Below are positions 1 through 7,768 of a DNA stretch of 18,680 bases, piece after piece (position 1 is the first letter of the stretch; each line of letters opens with the position of its first letter). Origin of the DNA: Actinomycetota bacterium. GTDB taxonomy: Bacteria; Actinomycetota; Acidimicrobiia; Acidimicrobiales; UBA8592. A model generated the notes under the pieces. It was given only the letters and a program-made list of their open reading frames with translations. It ran no database searches and was not told the origin of the DNA. The DNA is taken from NCBI GenBank assembly GCA_002715425.1, contig PAYW01000016.1, positions 1-18,680 of the forward strand, given 5' to 3'. The translations under genes were made by a program, and so were the position numbers.

Positions 1-341
1 TAGTCAAGACACAGGTTCCAGCGATACTTGACCTTGTGGGCCTTCAAACGAAGATGAATCGATTCCCACATGAACTTTCCGGAGGTGAGCAACAGCGAGT
101 ATCTATAGCTCGTGCTTTTGTGAATAGGCCGTTGATACTTCTAGCAGATGAACCTACAGGGAATCTTGACCCATCTACTTCGGTTGGGATTATGAGATTG
201 CTCGAGAGGATTAATGAGATTGGAACTACTGTAGTTATGGCGACTCATGATCGCGGAATCGTCGACACTATGAGGAGGAGAGTTATTGAGCTAAACAATG
301 GTGAAATAGTCCGTGATCAAGCGCGAGGTGTCTATGAGTAA
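1..341 (+). CDS. ftsE: Cell division ATP-binding protein FtsE, C-terminal part (cut by window edge)
   Basis: ATPase subunit of the FtsEX ABC-type complex, which couples ATP hydrolysis at the division septum to activation of peptidoglycan hydrolases. The reading frame is open to the left edge (first complete codon at 3), so only about the last 112 residues are present. Visible are the ABC signature LSGGEQQRV, the Walker B segment [12 protein letters not shown] with its catalytic Glu, the switch histidine in MATHD, and an FtsE-like tail ([12 protein letters not shown]). The Walker A motif lies outside the window. The GTG at 36 is not the start, because conserved-looking coding sequence continues upstream of it. 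The stop is 15 bases before ftsX, as expected for an ftsEX operon. The identification is firm because ftsX follows directly. Confidence 0.95.
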   Translation, partial: VKTQVPAILDLVGLQTKMNRFPHELSGGEQQRVSIARAFVNRPLILLADEPTGNLDPSTSVGIMRLLERINEIGTTVVMATHDRGIVDTMRRRVIELNNGEIVRDQARGVYE

Positions 342-356
342 GAAAGCAGCTATGTA

Positions 357-1250
357 ATGAGATTAGATTACATGGCGCGAGAAACACTTCGGAATCTCCG
401 GAGGAATCTAACGCTTACTCTCGCATCAATTCTTACTGTCGCAGTATCGTTGAGCCTTTTGGGGATAGCGCTCCTTCTTCAGCGTGGCGTCTCAAACGCC
501 ACTGATAGGTGGCAGGACGGTGTGGAGTTTATTGTTTTTCTTGAACCTGAGATTACGGATAGCCAATTAGGTCTTGTTCAAGAAGAAATTGAACGATCTG
601 CAGCTATTGAAAGCTACAGGTTTGTCAATCAGGAGGAGTCATATAGGGAGTTTAATGAGGATTTTTTCCCAGAGAATCCGGAAATAACTCAGCTCGTTAC
701 TCAGGATATAATTCCACCTTCATATCGGATTATTCCAAAACAGTTAAGTGCTGAGGCAATAGAGATTGTTGCATCGGGTTTTGAAACGAAACCTGGAGTA
801 AAAAAAGTTGTTCGGGCTACAGATGAAATTCAGAAAATCGAAAAAGCTACAGATGTAATAAGGTGGATTGTTCTTGGAGCCGGTGCAATTCTTCTAGGGA
901 CAGGGCTCTTACTTATTTTGAATACTATTCGAATGGCTATTTTCGCTCGCCGTCGAGAGATCGAGGTAATGAAACTTGTAGGTGCTTCAAATTCTTTTAT
1001 TCTTGTTCCGTTTATGCTTGAGGGAACTTTCCAAGGGCTTGTAGGTGCAGCTCTAGGGATGGGGTCTGTGTATGGAGCAAATCGGGCATTTGAAGAGTGG
1101 TTAGCTAGTGAAAACGTGTTGAATATTTTGCAGAGCTTCGCTGTTGACACAGGCGAAGTATGGGCAATAGGCGGATTGCTTTTTCTAGTTGGGGCAATAG
1201 TGGGCTCTGTCGGATCAGCTATAGCTGCGTATCGCTTTCTAGATGTCTAG
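357..1250 (+). CDS. ftsX: Cell division protein FtsX (permease-like subunit)
   Basis: Membrane partner of FtsE that transmits ATPase-driven changes to extracellular cell wall hydrolases during division. The protein has 297 residues, the usual actinobacterial size. The N-terminus is cytoplasmic and basic (RNLRRN). TM1 spans about residues 19-42, followed by an extracellular domain of about 125 residues, then TM2 about 170-193, a cytoplasmic loop with the FtsX-typical REIEVMKLVGAS, TM3 about 217-240 and TM4 about 268-292. ATG at 357 is the natural start; the upstream ribosome-binding sequence is weak, so translation may be coupled to ftsE, 15 bases away. No strong terminator follows, and the next same-strand gene starts 193 bases downstream. 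Confidence 0.96.
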   Translation: MRLDYMARETLRNLRRNLTLTLASILTVAVSLSLLGIALLLQRGVSNATDRWQDGVEFIVFLEPEITDSQLGLVQEEIERSAAIESYRFVNQEESYREFNEDFFPENPEITQLVTQDIIPPSYRIIPKQLSAEAIEIVASGFETKPGVKKVVRATDEIQKIEKATDVIRWIVLGAGAILLGTGLLLILNTIRMAIFARRREIEVMKLVGASNSFILVPFMLEGTFQGLVGAALGMGSVYGANRAFEEWLASENVLNILQSFAVDTGEVWAIGGLLFLVGAIVGSVGSAIAAYRFLDV

Positions 1251-1431
1251 CTTCCATTAGTTTTCCACCACGATTTGCTAGCTACACGTTTCCCTAAAGA
1301 TATGCATCTCTATAGGTCTAAACCAAGAAAAAGAGAACGACTTAACAAACAGAAAGCTCTTCCGTACAAGGTAAAAGCAAGATTTGCATGCGTCTATGCT
1401 TCAATTAGTCGCTCATCATGAATCAACCCGA

Positions 1432-1443
1432 TAGGGTTTTTAT
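1432..1443 (+). promoter_or_regulatory. Candidate -10 element for leaderless start of the threonine aldolase gene
   Basis: TAGGGT (1432-1437) fits the actinobacterial -10 pattern TANNNT. It ends six bases before ATG at 1444, so transcription could begin on the A of the start codon. I see no convincing -35. The AGGG in the same hexamer could instead act as a weak Shine-Dalgarno, and it also lies in a short AACCC/GGGTT hairpin (1425-1438). Confidence 0.3.
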
Positions 1444-2484
1444 ATGCTTCCTGATCCCCCTCAATGCACATTTGCAAGTGATAATGCTTCAGGCGCATCA
1501 CCAGAAGTCCTCAAAGCTTTATGTGAAGCCAATGAAGGGTACAGCATTGCTTATGGAGACGATAGTTATACAAATGAGCTACGAGTGGCGATGAATACAC
1601 TTTTCGGACGAGAAGTTTCAACTTTTCTTTCATGGGGCGGAACCGGAGCCAATATCGTAGGTCTTCAGGCCCTAATTAACCCTTGGCAAGGAGTTATTTG
1701 CACCGAGTCGTCACATATCAACATCGACGAATGCGGGGCTCCGGAAAGATTTCTGGGGAGTAAATTAATTGACTTACCAAGCTCAAATGCAAAACTGACC
1801 ATTGACCAGATTCAAAAGCAGTTCGAAGTTCTCGGCGTTGTCCACCATGTACAACCTGGTGCTGTTTCAATAACGCAATCAACAGAATACGGCACTGTTT
1901 ACACGGTAGAAGAACTGAAAGGTATTACTGAGGTAGCTCATGAGGCTGGTCTTCGTGTCCATATGGATGGAGCAAGAATTGCGAACGCTGCGGTGTCTCT
2001 AGGCTGTGATATTGCGAAATTCACTGCAGATATAGGTATAGACATCTTGAGCTTTGGAGGGACAAAAAATGGGATGGTATATGGGGAGGCAATTATTGTT
2101 TTTGACCCTGAATTATCAGAAGCTGTTGAGTATCTTCAAAAGCAGTCAGCTCAGCTTCCATCGAAGATGCGTTTTATAGCAGCGCAGTTTCTTGCGATGC
2201 TTCAAAATGACCGATGGCTCGACTACGCCCGGCATGCAAACAATATGGCAGCTCTCCTTGCAGAAAAAGTCTCCGCAATCTCCGGTGTGACAATTACACA
2301 GCCGACGCAAGCTAATGCTGTATTCGCAACTTTACCTAAAGAAGTCATATCTGAACTCCAGGAATGGTCACCCTTCTACACATGGGAAGGTGAGAATGAG
2401 GTTAGGTGGATGACAAGTTTTTCAACACAAGCAGCCGATGTTGAAACATTTGCCCTAGGCATAAAGGCTGCGTTAGGGGAGTAG
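1444..2484 (+). CDS. Low-specificity L-threonine aldolase (PLP-dependent, beta-eliminating lyase family)
   Basis: Predicted cytosolic PLP enzyme that cleaves L-threonine or L-allo-threonine to glycine and acetaldehyde. The protein has 346 residues, normal for LtaE-type enzymes. Family features in order: the N-terminal FASDNASGASPEV segment (related to the RSDT start of the family), YGDDSYTNEL, the Thr/Gly-rich GGTGAN cofactor-binding turn, HMDGARIANAA with the Asp/Arg that hold the PLP ring, and SFGGTKNG with K208 as the predicted Schiff-base lysine. The family also contains other beta-eliminating lyases, so the exact substrate (threonine, phenylserine, other beta-hydroxy amino acids) is inferred. 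The stop lies three bases before the next gene, with that gene's ribosome-binding site inside this one, so the two are cotranscribed. Confidence 0.88.
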   Translation: MLPDPPQCTFASDNASGASPEVLKALCEANEGYSIAYGDDSYTNELRVAMNTLFGREVSTFLSWGGTGANIVGLQALINPWQGVICTESSHINIDECGAPERFLGSKLIDLPSSNAKLTIDQIQKQFEVLGVVHHVQPGAVSITQSTEYGTVYTVEELKGITEVAHEAGLRVHMDGARIANAAVSLGCDIAKFTADIGIDILSFGGTKNGMVYGEAIIVFDPELSEAVEYLQKQSAQLPSKMRFIAAQFLAMLQNDRWLDYARHANNMAALLAEKVSAISGVTITQPTQANAVFATLPKEVISELQEWSPFYTWEGENEVRWMTSFSTQAADVETFALGIKAALGE

Positions 2485-2487
2485 GGT

Positions 2488-3204
2488 ATGGATCTACAGT
2501 CTCTAAATAGCGCTTTAACTACTTTTGGTACTCGGTTCTTTACAGTAGCCAATGCTAATCCTGAAGCTGAAATTTCAGCTCGTCCTGGCTGGAGCATGAA
2601 AGGGCTAGTAGGCCATGTCGGAAATGTGTATGCCACAGTTGAAGGTATTATTTCTGCCGATTCGATCGAACGCCCCTCGGACCTTTTTAATAGCACTCCA
2701 GAGGGAGATGTATTTAATTGGGCTAAAAATAATTTTCATAATCTTCAAGAGGTTCTTGAAACGCGTGAACCAAGTCGCCCTATATGGACTTGGGGTCAAG
2801 AGAAGAATGTTGGCTTCTATATCCGAAGGATGGCTCACGAGTCTCTTGTGCATATGTGGGATGCTGAAACGGTAGGAAATGAGCACATATCCGTAGATGG
2901 GGATATTGCCTGCGATGGAGTTGATGAATTCATTGACGTCTTCTTACAATTAGCGGCGTCGAGGAAGGAATTCAATTATCCAGATGGTTCTCTTCATCTT
3001 CATAGAACCGATGGAGAGGGTGAATGGCTACTTGAGGTCGCAGACAATGAACTTATAGTAAAGCGGGTGCATGAGAAAGGTGACGTGGCAGTAAGAGGAA
3101 ATGCGCTAAGCCTTCTTTTATATCTTTGGGGGAGGCAACCAGAGGATATAGAAATTTTCGGAGATCCTGAGTTAGCGAGGTCGTGGGGTTCGATAGCGCC
3201 CTAA
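2488..3204 (+). CDS. Maleylpyruvate isomerase family (MDMPI) mycothiol-dependent enzyme
   Basis: Member of the DinB-like, metal-dependent family typified by the mycothiol-dependent maleylpyruvate isomerase NCgl2918 of Corynebacterium. The protein has 238 residues. The N-terminal four-helix domain (about 1-130) carries three likely metal ligands: H43 in GLVGHVGN, and E118 and H122 in AHESLVH. This matches the His...Glu-x3-His pattern of the family's zinc site. The C-terminal part (about 140-238) resembles the SCP2-like MDMPI_C domain, ending with the typical LLYLWGR...IFGDPEL motif. The start is set by AGGGGAG at 2475-2481. No gentisate-pathway genes are nearby, so true maleylpyruvate isomerase activity is unlikely to be its role here; another mycothiol-dependent transfer or detoxification is more plausible. 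The family is characteristic of mycothiol-making actinobacteria. Confidence 0.82.
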   Translation: MDLQSLNSALTTFGTRFFTVANANPEAEISARPGWSMKGLVGHVGNVYATVEGIISADSIERPSDLFNSTPEGDVFNWAKNNFHNLQEVLETREPSRPIWTWGQEKNVGFYIRRMAHESLVHMWDAETVGNEHISVDGDIACDGVDEFIDVFLQLAASRKEFNYPDGSLHLHRTDGEGEWLLEVADNELIVKRVHEKGDVAVRGNALSLLLYLWGRQPEDIEIFGDPELARSWGSIAP

Positions 3205-3208
3205 ATCT

Positions 3209-3832
3209 TTATTCGGGTGGGTATGTTCTCAAATCACCTTGCCATTGGTTATGATGCACGACATTTTCGAATGGCTCTCGATTTAACGGGCCAAAGTTCT
3301 TATCCGGCCAACCCATCGGAATCATGCAACCGATAAAAACATCATCAGGCAATGAAAGCGTTTCTCGGATAGTGGGCTCAGCTGCCCCTTGAAAAGTCGT
3401 AAAAACGGTCCCGAGACCTAAAGCTCTAGATGCAAGTATTAAATTCTGGGCCGCAGGGTAGATGGAAGACCAAATAAATGATTCGCGAGGTGCCTGTGCT
3501 GGGTATATCTTTTTGCCGCAAATGAATATGAGAACAGGGCAGCTTTTTAAAGTTGCGACGAGATGCTCCGTGCCATCAAGCATGAGCCGGTGAGTTTTAT
3601 CGGGTCGTTCCATTGCCGCGACTCTACTGGCCATGGCTGTTTCAATTGCATCGCCAATTTTAATCTTCTTCTCTTCATCCGACACTAGGAGAAAATCACG
3701 CCCTTGAGAATTTCCGGGACTTGGGGCCCATGTTGCAGCGGTTATCACCTTTTTGATCAAGTCCGGTTCTACCGGATCTGATTTCAAATATCTCATAGCC
3801 CGACATGTGCTCATCGCATCAAACAAATCCAT
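3209..3832 (-). CDS. Nitroreductase family protein (FMN-dependent oxidoreductase)
   Basis: Predicted FMN-binding NAD(P)H oxidoreductase of the nitroreductase superfamily, acting in the cytosol on an unknown substrate (nitroaromatics, quinones or a metabolic intermediate). Features: the N-terminal CRAMRYLKSDPV segment (family R-S-x-R-x-F/Y phosphate-binding region), ATWAPSPGNSQ in the middle of the FMN site, ASRALGLGTVFTT, and the late MGWPDKNFGPLNR segment. I chose ATG at 3832 (207 residues) over GTG at 3841, because GGAG (3841-3844) lies eight bases before the ATG but overlaps the GTG. The gene converges on the MDMPI gene with only four bases between stops. It is divergent from the envelope protein gene at 3962. 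Confidence 0.85.
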   Translation of the reverse strand: MDLFDAMSTCRAMRYLKSDPVEPDLIKKVITAATWAPSPGNSQGRDFLLVSDEEKKIKIGDAIETAMASRVAAMERPDKTHRLMLDGTEHLVATLKSCPVLIFICGKKIYPAQAPRESFIWSSIYPAAQNLILASRALGLGTVFTTFQGAAEPTIRETLSLPDDVFIGCMIPMGWPDKNFGPLNREPFENVVHHNQWQGDLRTYPPE

Positions 3833-3860
3833 AATCTTCACTCCATATCTTCATTGCTTG

Positions 3861-3878
3861 AATATCTTAAACGATATT
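3861..3878. promoter_or_regulatory. Inverted repeat in the divergent nitroreductase/envelope-protein spacer
   Basis: AATATC and GATATT form perfect six-base arms around a six-base spacer, 29 bases upstream of the nitroreductase start. The position suits an operator or a promoter-proximal site on the minus strand, but AT-rich inverted repeats of this size also occur by chance and no known regulator is recognised. Confidence 0.25.
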
Positions 3879-3961
3879 TCTAGTTGCTTATGCTGAAGGG
3901 CTGTTTGTAATTAGATAAAACCTGTGAAAGACTTTTGATAGCCTGATCGACAGGGGTTCAC

Positions 3962-5008
3962 ATGTCTGAATTTTTCGAAAGCTCAGAGTCAGAAAATATT
4001 TTTGTATCGCATACTCGGGGTCTCCGGCAACGTAATGCCGTTATTGGTATTCTCATAGCAATTATCGCTGTCCTTGTCGCAATACTGTTCGTCAAAGGGT
4101 GCGATGACGATGACAGCCCTTCATCGATTCCGGTGGTAGTTGAAGAGAGCGGAACTGAAGGATCAGAATCGGAAGGGTCTGAGGATACTCCACCAGAAGC
4201 AGCGGCTGAAGAAGAAGACGACAATACTGATGAAGAAGAGGCAGTGGTGGAGCCCACGCCTCTTCCAGATGATCCAGAGTCACAGATTCTACTTGGCGAC
4301 TATGCATGGCTTGATCCATCGAGAAGCGAAGCCACGATTGCGTTGCAGGAGCTTTTAGACATTGAAGCCGATGGCTGGTACGGAATGGGAACTCGAGAGG
4401 CGCACCTTGCTGCGTTAGAAGAAAGGGGCCTTCCAATAAGTTATGCTGCGATCTGTGATCTTACTGTCGGGGAAGACTTGTGCGGAGTTTCACCCGATAC
4501 GGCATATGAAGAAACGCTCGCCACTTTAATATCCGGTCTTGGAAGTCCAGATAATGAGACTGAATGGTACGAAGCCTGCTATGCAGAATATAAAGATGTC
4601 TCCTGGGGTGCTGTCTATGCCCGCTTTGTTAAAATAGAGGCTGATGAAGATGGGCAATCCGATTCAATTCCGCCACAATACGAAGGCTGGGTCATCAGCA
4701 ACCAATACGATTCTGGCGCACAAGAGTGGGAAAAAGCATTTCCTGCCGAAGTGACCTTTACAGAAAGCAACTTACTAGATTGGGGTGGGGATGTTTCGAC
4801 CGCCCCCGAATTGACCGAAACAGTAATACCTTCAGGATCGTACTTAGCTCCTTCTCAAGAGGAGTTTGAAGGGCTGGTTGGGCATCAGATGGTTCAGGAC
4901 CGGATGTGGGGTTTCTTTACCCTAATAACTGATCAATACAAGATAGTAAATAGTGGTACGGGAAACTGGGACTACCTCACTAGTACCAGTATGTTGGCCT
5001 GCGAATAG
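3962..5008 (+). CDS. Unrecognised membrane-anchored envelope protein with a peptidoglycan-binding-like repeat
   Basis: Not recognised as a named family. The 348-residue protein has a short cytoplasmic end (basic RGLRQR before the membrane), one transmembrane anchor at about residues 26-46, then a highly acidic Ser/Glu/Asp/Pro linker (about 48-112), which predicts an outside-facing C-terminal part. Residues about 124-154 (IALQELLDIEADGWYGMGT...) resemble the LQ..L...DG.yG..T core of PG_binding_1 domains. The remaining part (about 160-348) matches nothing I know; it holds Cys165, Cys174, Cys206 and a near-terminal Cys347, which could form two disulfides. Cys47 lies right after the membrane segment. 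AGGGG (3952-3956) sits five bases before the ATG. A likely role in cell wall binding or sensing is inference only. Confidence 0.75.
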   Translation: MSEFFESSESENIFVSHTRGLRQRNAVIGILIAIIAVLVAILFVKGCDDDDSPSSIPVVVEESGTEGSESEGSEDTPPEAAAEEEDDNTDEEEAVVEPTPLPDDPESQILLGDYAWLDPSRSEATIALQELLDIEADGWYGMGTREAHLAALEERGLPISYAAICDLTVGEDLCGVSPDTAYEETLATLISGLGSPDNETEWYEACYAEYKDVSWGAVYARFVKIEADEDGQSDSIPPQYEGWVISNQYDSGAQEWEKAFPAEVTFTESNLLDWGGDVSTAPELTETVIPSGSYLAPSQEEFEGLVGHQMVQDRMWGFFTLITDQYKIVNSGTGNWDYLTSTSMLACE

Positions 5009-5022
5009 TAGTGAATTTGCTC

Positions 5023-5043
5023 ACCTCGTTAAGAGAGGTTTTT
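5023..5043 (+). terminator. Candidate intrinsic terminator after the envelope protein gene
   Basis: ACCTC (5023-5027) pairs with GAGGT (5035-5039) around a seven-base loop, and a run of five T (5039-5043) follows on the plus strand. It begins 15 bases after the plus-strand stop and overlaps the end of the minus-strand kinase gene. The stem is short (five pairs), so efficiency is uncertain. Confidence 0.5.
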
Positions 5044-6105
5044 GAATCCGCCATGGTCTAAGGCTGCTGTTACATGCCGATTGGCCATCATGGTTATCAG
5101 CTCAACACCGCGCTCATTACTGAGGTCTAAAGTGCCCCCAGCGAAAATGGATGTAGCGAGTCCTCCAAGAAGATGGGCAAATCCATAATCTTCCCATGCG
5201 CTTTCAATTGAATAATCCTCAACCCCATTATCTGTGAGGCGGGCTTGATAGGCGGCTACAAGTTCTCTCTCATGTGCGCGTCTGAGATCCGTATCCATTG
5301 ACCCTCCGAGAAGGTAAGCGAGATCATACGCTCCAGGCCCTCTGCCTATTCCCTGCCAATCTATAACCACAACCTGGTCTCTTTTGATATCACCGAAAAG
5401 CATATTCTCAACCCGATAATCTTGATGGGCGAGCGTCCACGGAGCTCGTTCTGCCAGTTGCTTGTTGAGCGACAAGTACGATCGACTGAATTGTTCAGTC
5501 AACTCTGCTCCTCCTTCAGGGAGAGTAGAAGCGAACGCTTCAGCGAAGACCGGATAGATCTGTGGCAGTACTTGATCAACGTACTCTATGCGCGGCCCTA
5601 CCATTGAAGGAATCCACTCCAACTCTTCGGTTTTTACCTTTCCCCACCACACGGCATGAATATTTGCAAGAACCTTCACTGCTGCTAGGGCCTGTTCAAA
5701 GGACATCCCAGCACTTTGATCCACCATGGTCAGATCAGAAAGGTCCTCCATAACTATGACAAAGTCAGCTGTCCCTGACTGGATTTTGGAAAAGTATATT
5801 TTCGGCAAGCCAGTACCTGTCTTCTCGCCTAAATCAGCGTAGAACCGGACTTCTGCTTCGAACATTCCTAGTGCTACACCTTGCTCGCGGTTCTCTTCGA
5901 ACGTGGATGGTAGCTTGACGACAACTGAACCGGGTTTTCCATCGGTGTTGCTTTTGTGGGTTAGCTTAACTCGGTGGATATCTCCCATTAGGCCGATTCC
6001 TTCTCCTATTCTTTCTGAAGAAATTGCTGTAATGTCAGAAGACATAACAGCGCTTAGCCATTCAGAAGTTACTTCGTCAAAATTTTTAGGGATGATTGGT
6101 GACAT
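5029..6105 (-). CDS. Phosphotransferase family protein (aminoglycoside/ecdysteroid-kinase-like fold)
   Basis: Small-molecule kinase with the APH fold, predicted to move phosphate from ATP to a hydroxyl on an unknown metabolite. The protein has 358 residues. Visible elements: an ATP-binding lysine candidate K64 in VVVKLPS, the catalytic loop H227-Q-D229-Y-R-V-E-N234, and the metal-binding D249 in VVIDWQGIGRGP followed by AYDLAYLL. The overall pattern is closest to EcKL/DUF1679-like and acyl-CoA-dehydrogenase-associated kinases rather than true antibiotic kinases. GGAG at 6113-6116 lies seven bases before the ATG. The gene starts 18 bases after the P450 stop, so the two form an operon. The kinase may phosphorylate a product of the P450, but this is only suggested by the arrangement. 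It is unlikely to be a resistance gene. Confidence 0.82.
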   Translation of the reverse strand: MSPIIPKNFDEVTSEWLSAVMSSDITAISSERIGEGIGLMGDIHRVKLTHKSNTDGKPGSVVVKLPSTFEENREQGVALGMFEAEVRFYADLGEKTGTGLPKIYFSKIQSGTADFVIVMEDLSDLTMVDQSAGMSFEQALAAVKVLANIHAVWWGKVKTEELEWIPSMVGPRIEYVDQVLPQIYPVFAEAFASTLPEGGAELTEQFSRSYLSLNKQLAERAPWTLAHQDYRVENMLFGDIKRDQVVVIDWQGIGRGPGAYDLAYLLGGSMDTDLRRAHERELVAAYQARLTDNGVEDYSIESAWEDYGFAHLLGGLATSIFAGGTLDLSNERGVELITMMANRHVTAALDHGGFKNLS

Positions 6106-6123
6106 AGAAGCTCTCCGTGATCG

Positions 6124-7398
6124 CTAATTGTTGCTTTTTGCTACGGGTGAAAATGTTGCAGGTAAATGCTTCACACCATGAATGAAGCTCGCTGCAAGAA
6201 CATCAGGTTCACCTGATGCTTGAATATCGGGAAGCCTGTTAAAAAGCTCTCGAAACATCACAGTTATTTCTCGGCGTGCAAGGTGGGCACCAAGGCAGAA
6301 ATGGGGCCCCGGCCCACCGAAACCTACATGGTTATTTGGTTGTCGAAGGACGTCGAATCGATAGGGGTCTTCGAAAACATCTTCATCGCGGTTCGCAGAT
6401 AAGTAGAACATGCACACCTTGTCGCCTTCCTTGATTTCTTGTTCGCCAAGTATGGTGTCAGTCGTAGCTGTTCTTCTCATATATGTAACAGGACTCGCTA
6501 AGCGCACAATCTCTTCAACTGCGGTAGGAGCGACTTTCTCAAAATCATTTACCCAGATCTGTCTCTGGTCGGGGTTATCAGTGAGGTACTTCAAACCCCA
6601 TCCAATAGCGTTTCGGGTGGTTTCATTGCCGGCGACAACGAGGAGGATGAAGAAACTCGCTAGGTCTGCCGACGTGAGTTTATCGTCTTCGAGTTCAGCA
6701 TTAACAAGTGCGGTCGTGAGATCATTACTATTCATGCCTCGTTTGGATTCAGCGACTTCCTCCATGATCCCTTGAAGAGTTAATCCGGCGTTAAAGATCG
6801 CCGATAAGATATCTCCGTCTGCCGGAACATACTCCGGATCACCCGCGCCAAGAATGACGTTTGAGCAATCAAAAACCTCTTGGTAGTGGGATTTTGAAAC
6901 GCCCATTAGGTCGCAAACGATTTTGAGCGGAAGGGCTGCAGCGACATCAACCACAAAGTCAATCTCGCCTTGCTCGCAGACGTTATTAACTATGTCTGCA
7001 GCTACCTGCTGAACAGAATCCTCAAGTTTCTGGAGCATTCGTGGAGTGAACCCCGCAGAAACTATTCTTCTCAGGCGAGCGTGTCGAGGGTCGTCCATTG
7101 CGATCATCGACTGGAAGTACTCATTGAATTCAGGGGGGCTATCGAGGATGGTTATTCCCTGGGCGGAACTAAAAATCTGAGGATTTCTCGATACTTCTAG
7201 GATTTCTGCATGGCGAGACAGAATCCAAGTTCCTGCTCCTTGAGGGATTGGGGATTCAGGAGGCATTATAGGTTCTTGGACAAAGGTGACAGGTGCGTTC
7301 GATCTATACCAGGCCAGATCCTTTTCGATTTCATTTTGATCTCGAATCCAGAAGTCGCTGTAGATTATGTTTGGTGATGGTGCTTCAGTTGTTGCCAC
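6124..7398 (-). CDS. Cytochrome P450 (CYP125/CYP124/CYP142-like actinobacterial type)
   Basis: Soluble bacterial heme monooxygenase of 424 residues that needs external ferredoxin and reductase, neither of which is encoded in this window. Motifs in order: I-helix AGNETT (residues 256-261) with the Glu-Thr pair used for oxygen activation, K-helix E296-I-V-R299, and the heme loop GFGGPGPHFCLG with the iron ligand C368. The AGNETTRNA segment and the heme loop resemble mycobacterial CYP125/124/142, which oxidise the side chain of cholesterol or branched lipids; a steroid or lipid substrate is therefore plausible but not proven. GTG at 7398 is the only reasonable start: an in-frame stop lies at 7423-7425, and a good promoter ends six bases upstream, so the mRNA is probably leaderless. 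First gene of an operon with the kinase. Confidence 0.92.
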   Translation of the reverse strand: MATTEAPSPNIIYSDFWIRDQNEIEKDLAWYRSNAPVTFVQEPIMPPESPIPQGAGTWILSRHAEILEVSRNPQIFSSAQGITILDSPPEFNEYFQSMIAMDDPRHARLRRIVSAGFTPRMLQKLEDSVQQVAADIVNNVCEQGEIDFVVDVAAALPLKIVCDLMGVSKSHYQEVFDCSNVILGAGDPEYVPADGDILSAIFNAGLTLQGIMEEVAESKRGMNSNDLTTALVNAELEDDKLTSADLASFFILLVVAGNETTRNAIGWGLKYLTDNPDQRQIWVNDFEKVAPTAVEEIVRLASPVTYMRRTATTDTILGEQEIKEGDKVCMFYLSANRDEDVFEDPYRFDVLRQPNNHVGFGGPGPHFCLGAHLARREITVMFRELFNRLPDIQASGEPDVLAASFIHGVKHLPATFSPVAKSNN

Positions 7399-7433
7399 GC
7401 ATCGATTGTAAACTTTTCGTGTTCAATAGGCAA
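7399..7433 (-). promoter_or_regulatory. Predicted promoter of the P450-kinase operon
   Basis: On the minus strand TTGCCT (7433-7428) is followed after exactly 17 bases by TACAAT (7410-7405), and six more bases lead to the GTG start at 7398. The -10 differs from TATAAT at one position. The spacing predicts transcription starting on or next to the start codon, a leaderless mRNA. The element sits between the 3' end of ssrA and the P450 gene. Confidence 0.5.
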
Positions 7434-7610
7434 TTGCGCCTGATGGCGGAGTTTCTCCTTTGACATGGTGGAGCTGGGGGGAATCGAACCCCCGTCCGCT
7501 TCGGATTCACCGCTCGTGATACGACCATTCCCGATTCGTGGCTTTGCGGTCACCACACTGTCGGGTCAGAGTGGATCTTATCGACCCACACCGCCGGTAC
7601 TTTCTCCGGA

Positions 7611-7643
7611 GTCAGCGGTCTTTCTCGCCGTCAGCGGTCTTTC
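7611..7643 (-). repeat. 14-base direct repeat inside tmRNA
   Basis: The same 14-base unit (plus-strand GTCAGCGGTCTTTC) occurs at 7611-7624 and 7630-7643, with a period of 19 bases. It falls in the 3' half of the tmRNA, where pseudoknots 2-4 are expected, so it may reflect a duplicated pseudoknot strand. Confidence 0.8.
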
Positions 7644-7735
7644 CCTGCTGTCCACCACTACTTCTGTTGCCAGGCTGTAGTGGTCAGGCCCCGGGAATCA
7701 TTGCTGGTCCCTGTGACTCTCTGACGTCTGAAAAA

Positions 7736-7768
7736 TCAGGCGGCGAGAGCGACACGTTCATTGCCGTG
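7736..7768 (-). other. tmRNA proteolysis-tag reading frame
   Basis: In tmRNA sense the frame reads CAC GGC AAT GAA CGT GTC GCT CTC GCC GCC TGA, encoding (H)GNERVALAA. The ALAA end is the standard protease signal and nearly matches mycobacterial codons. The UAAGA at 7773-7769 sets U at -5 and A at -4 and would make CAC the resume codon, which is unusual; the next codon, GGC, would be more conventional. GACACG (7770-7765) can pair with CGUGUC (7756-7751) across the tag. Confidence 0.65.

Noticed and set aside
1425..1441. AACCC-GATA-GGGTT hairpin followed by T run as terminator of ftsEX
   Set aside because: The stem has only five pairs, lies 174 bases after the ftsX stop and abuts the next start codon; a -10 or ribosome-binding role explains the sequence at least as well.
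3958..4436. Antisense and shifted open frames over the acidic linker of the envelope protein
   Set aside because: They consist of Ser/Leu-rich low-complexity sequence that mirrors the repetitive acidic codons and have no start signals.
5029..6105. Aminoglycoside resistance kinase
   Set aside because: Only the general APH fold is present; the operon with a P450 and the EcKL-like pattern favour a metabolic kinase.
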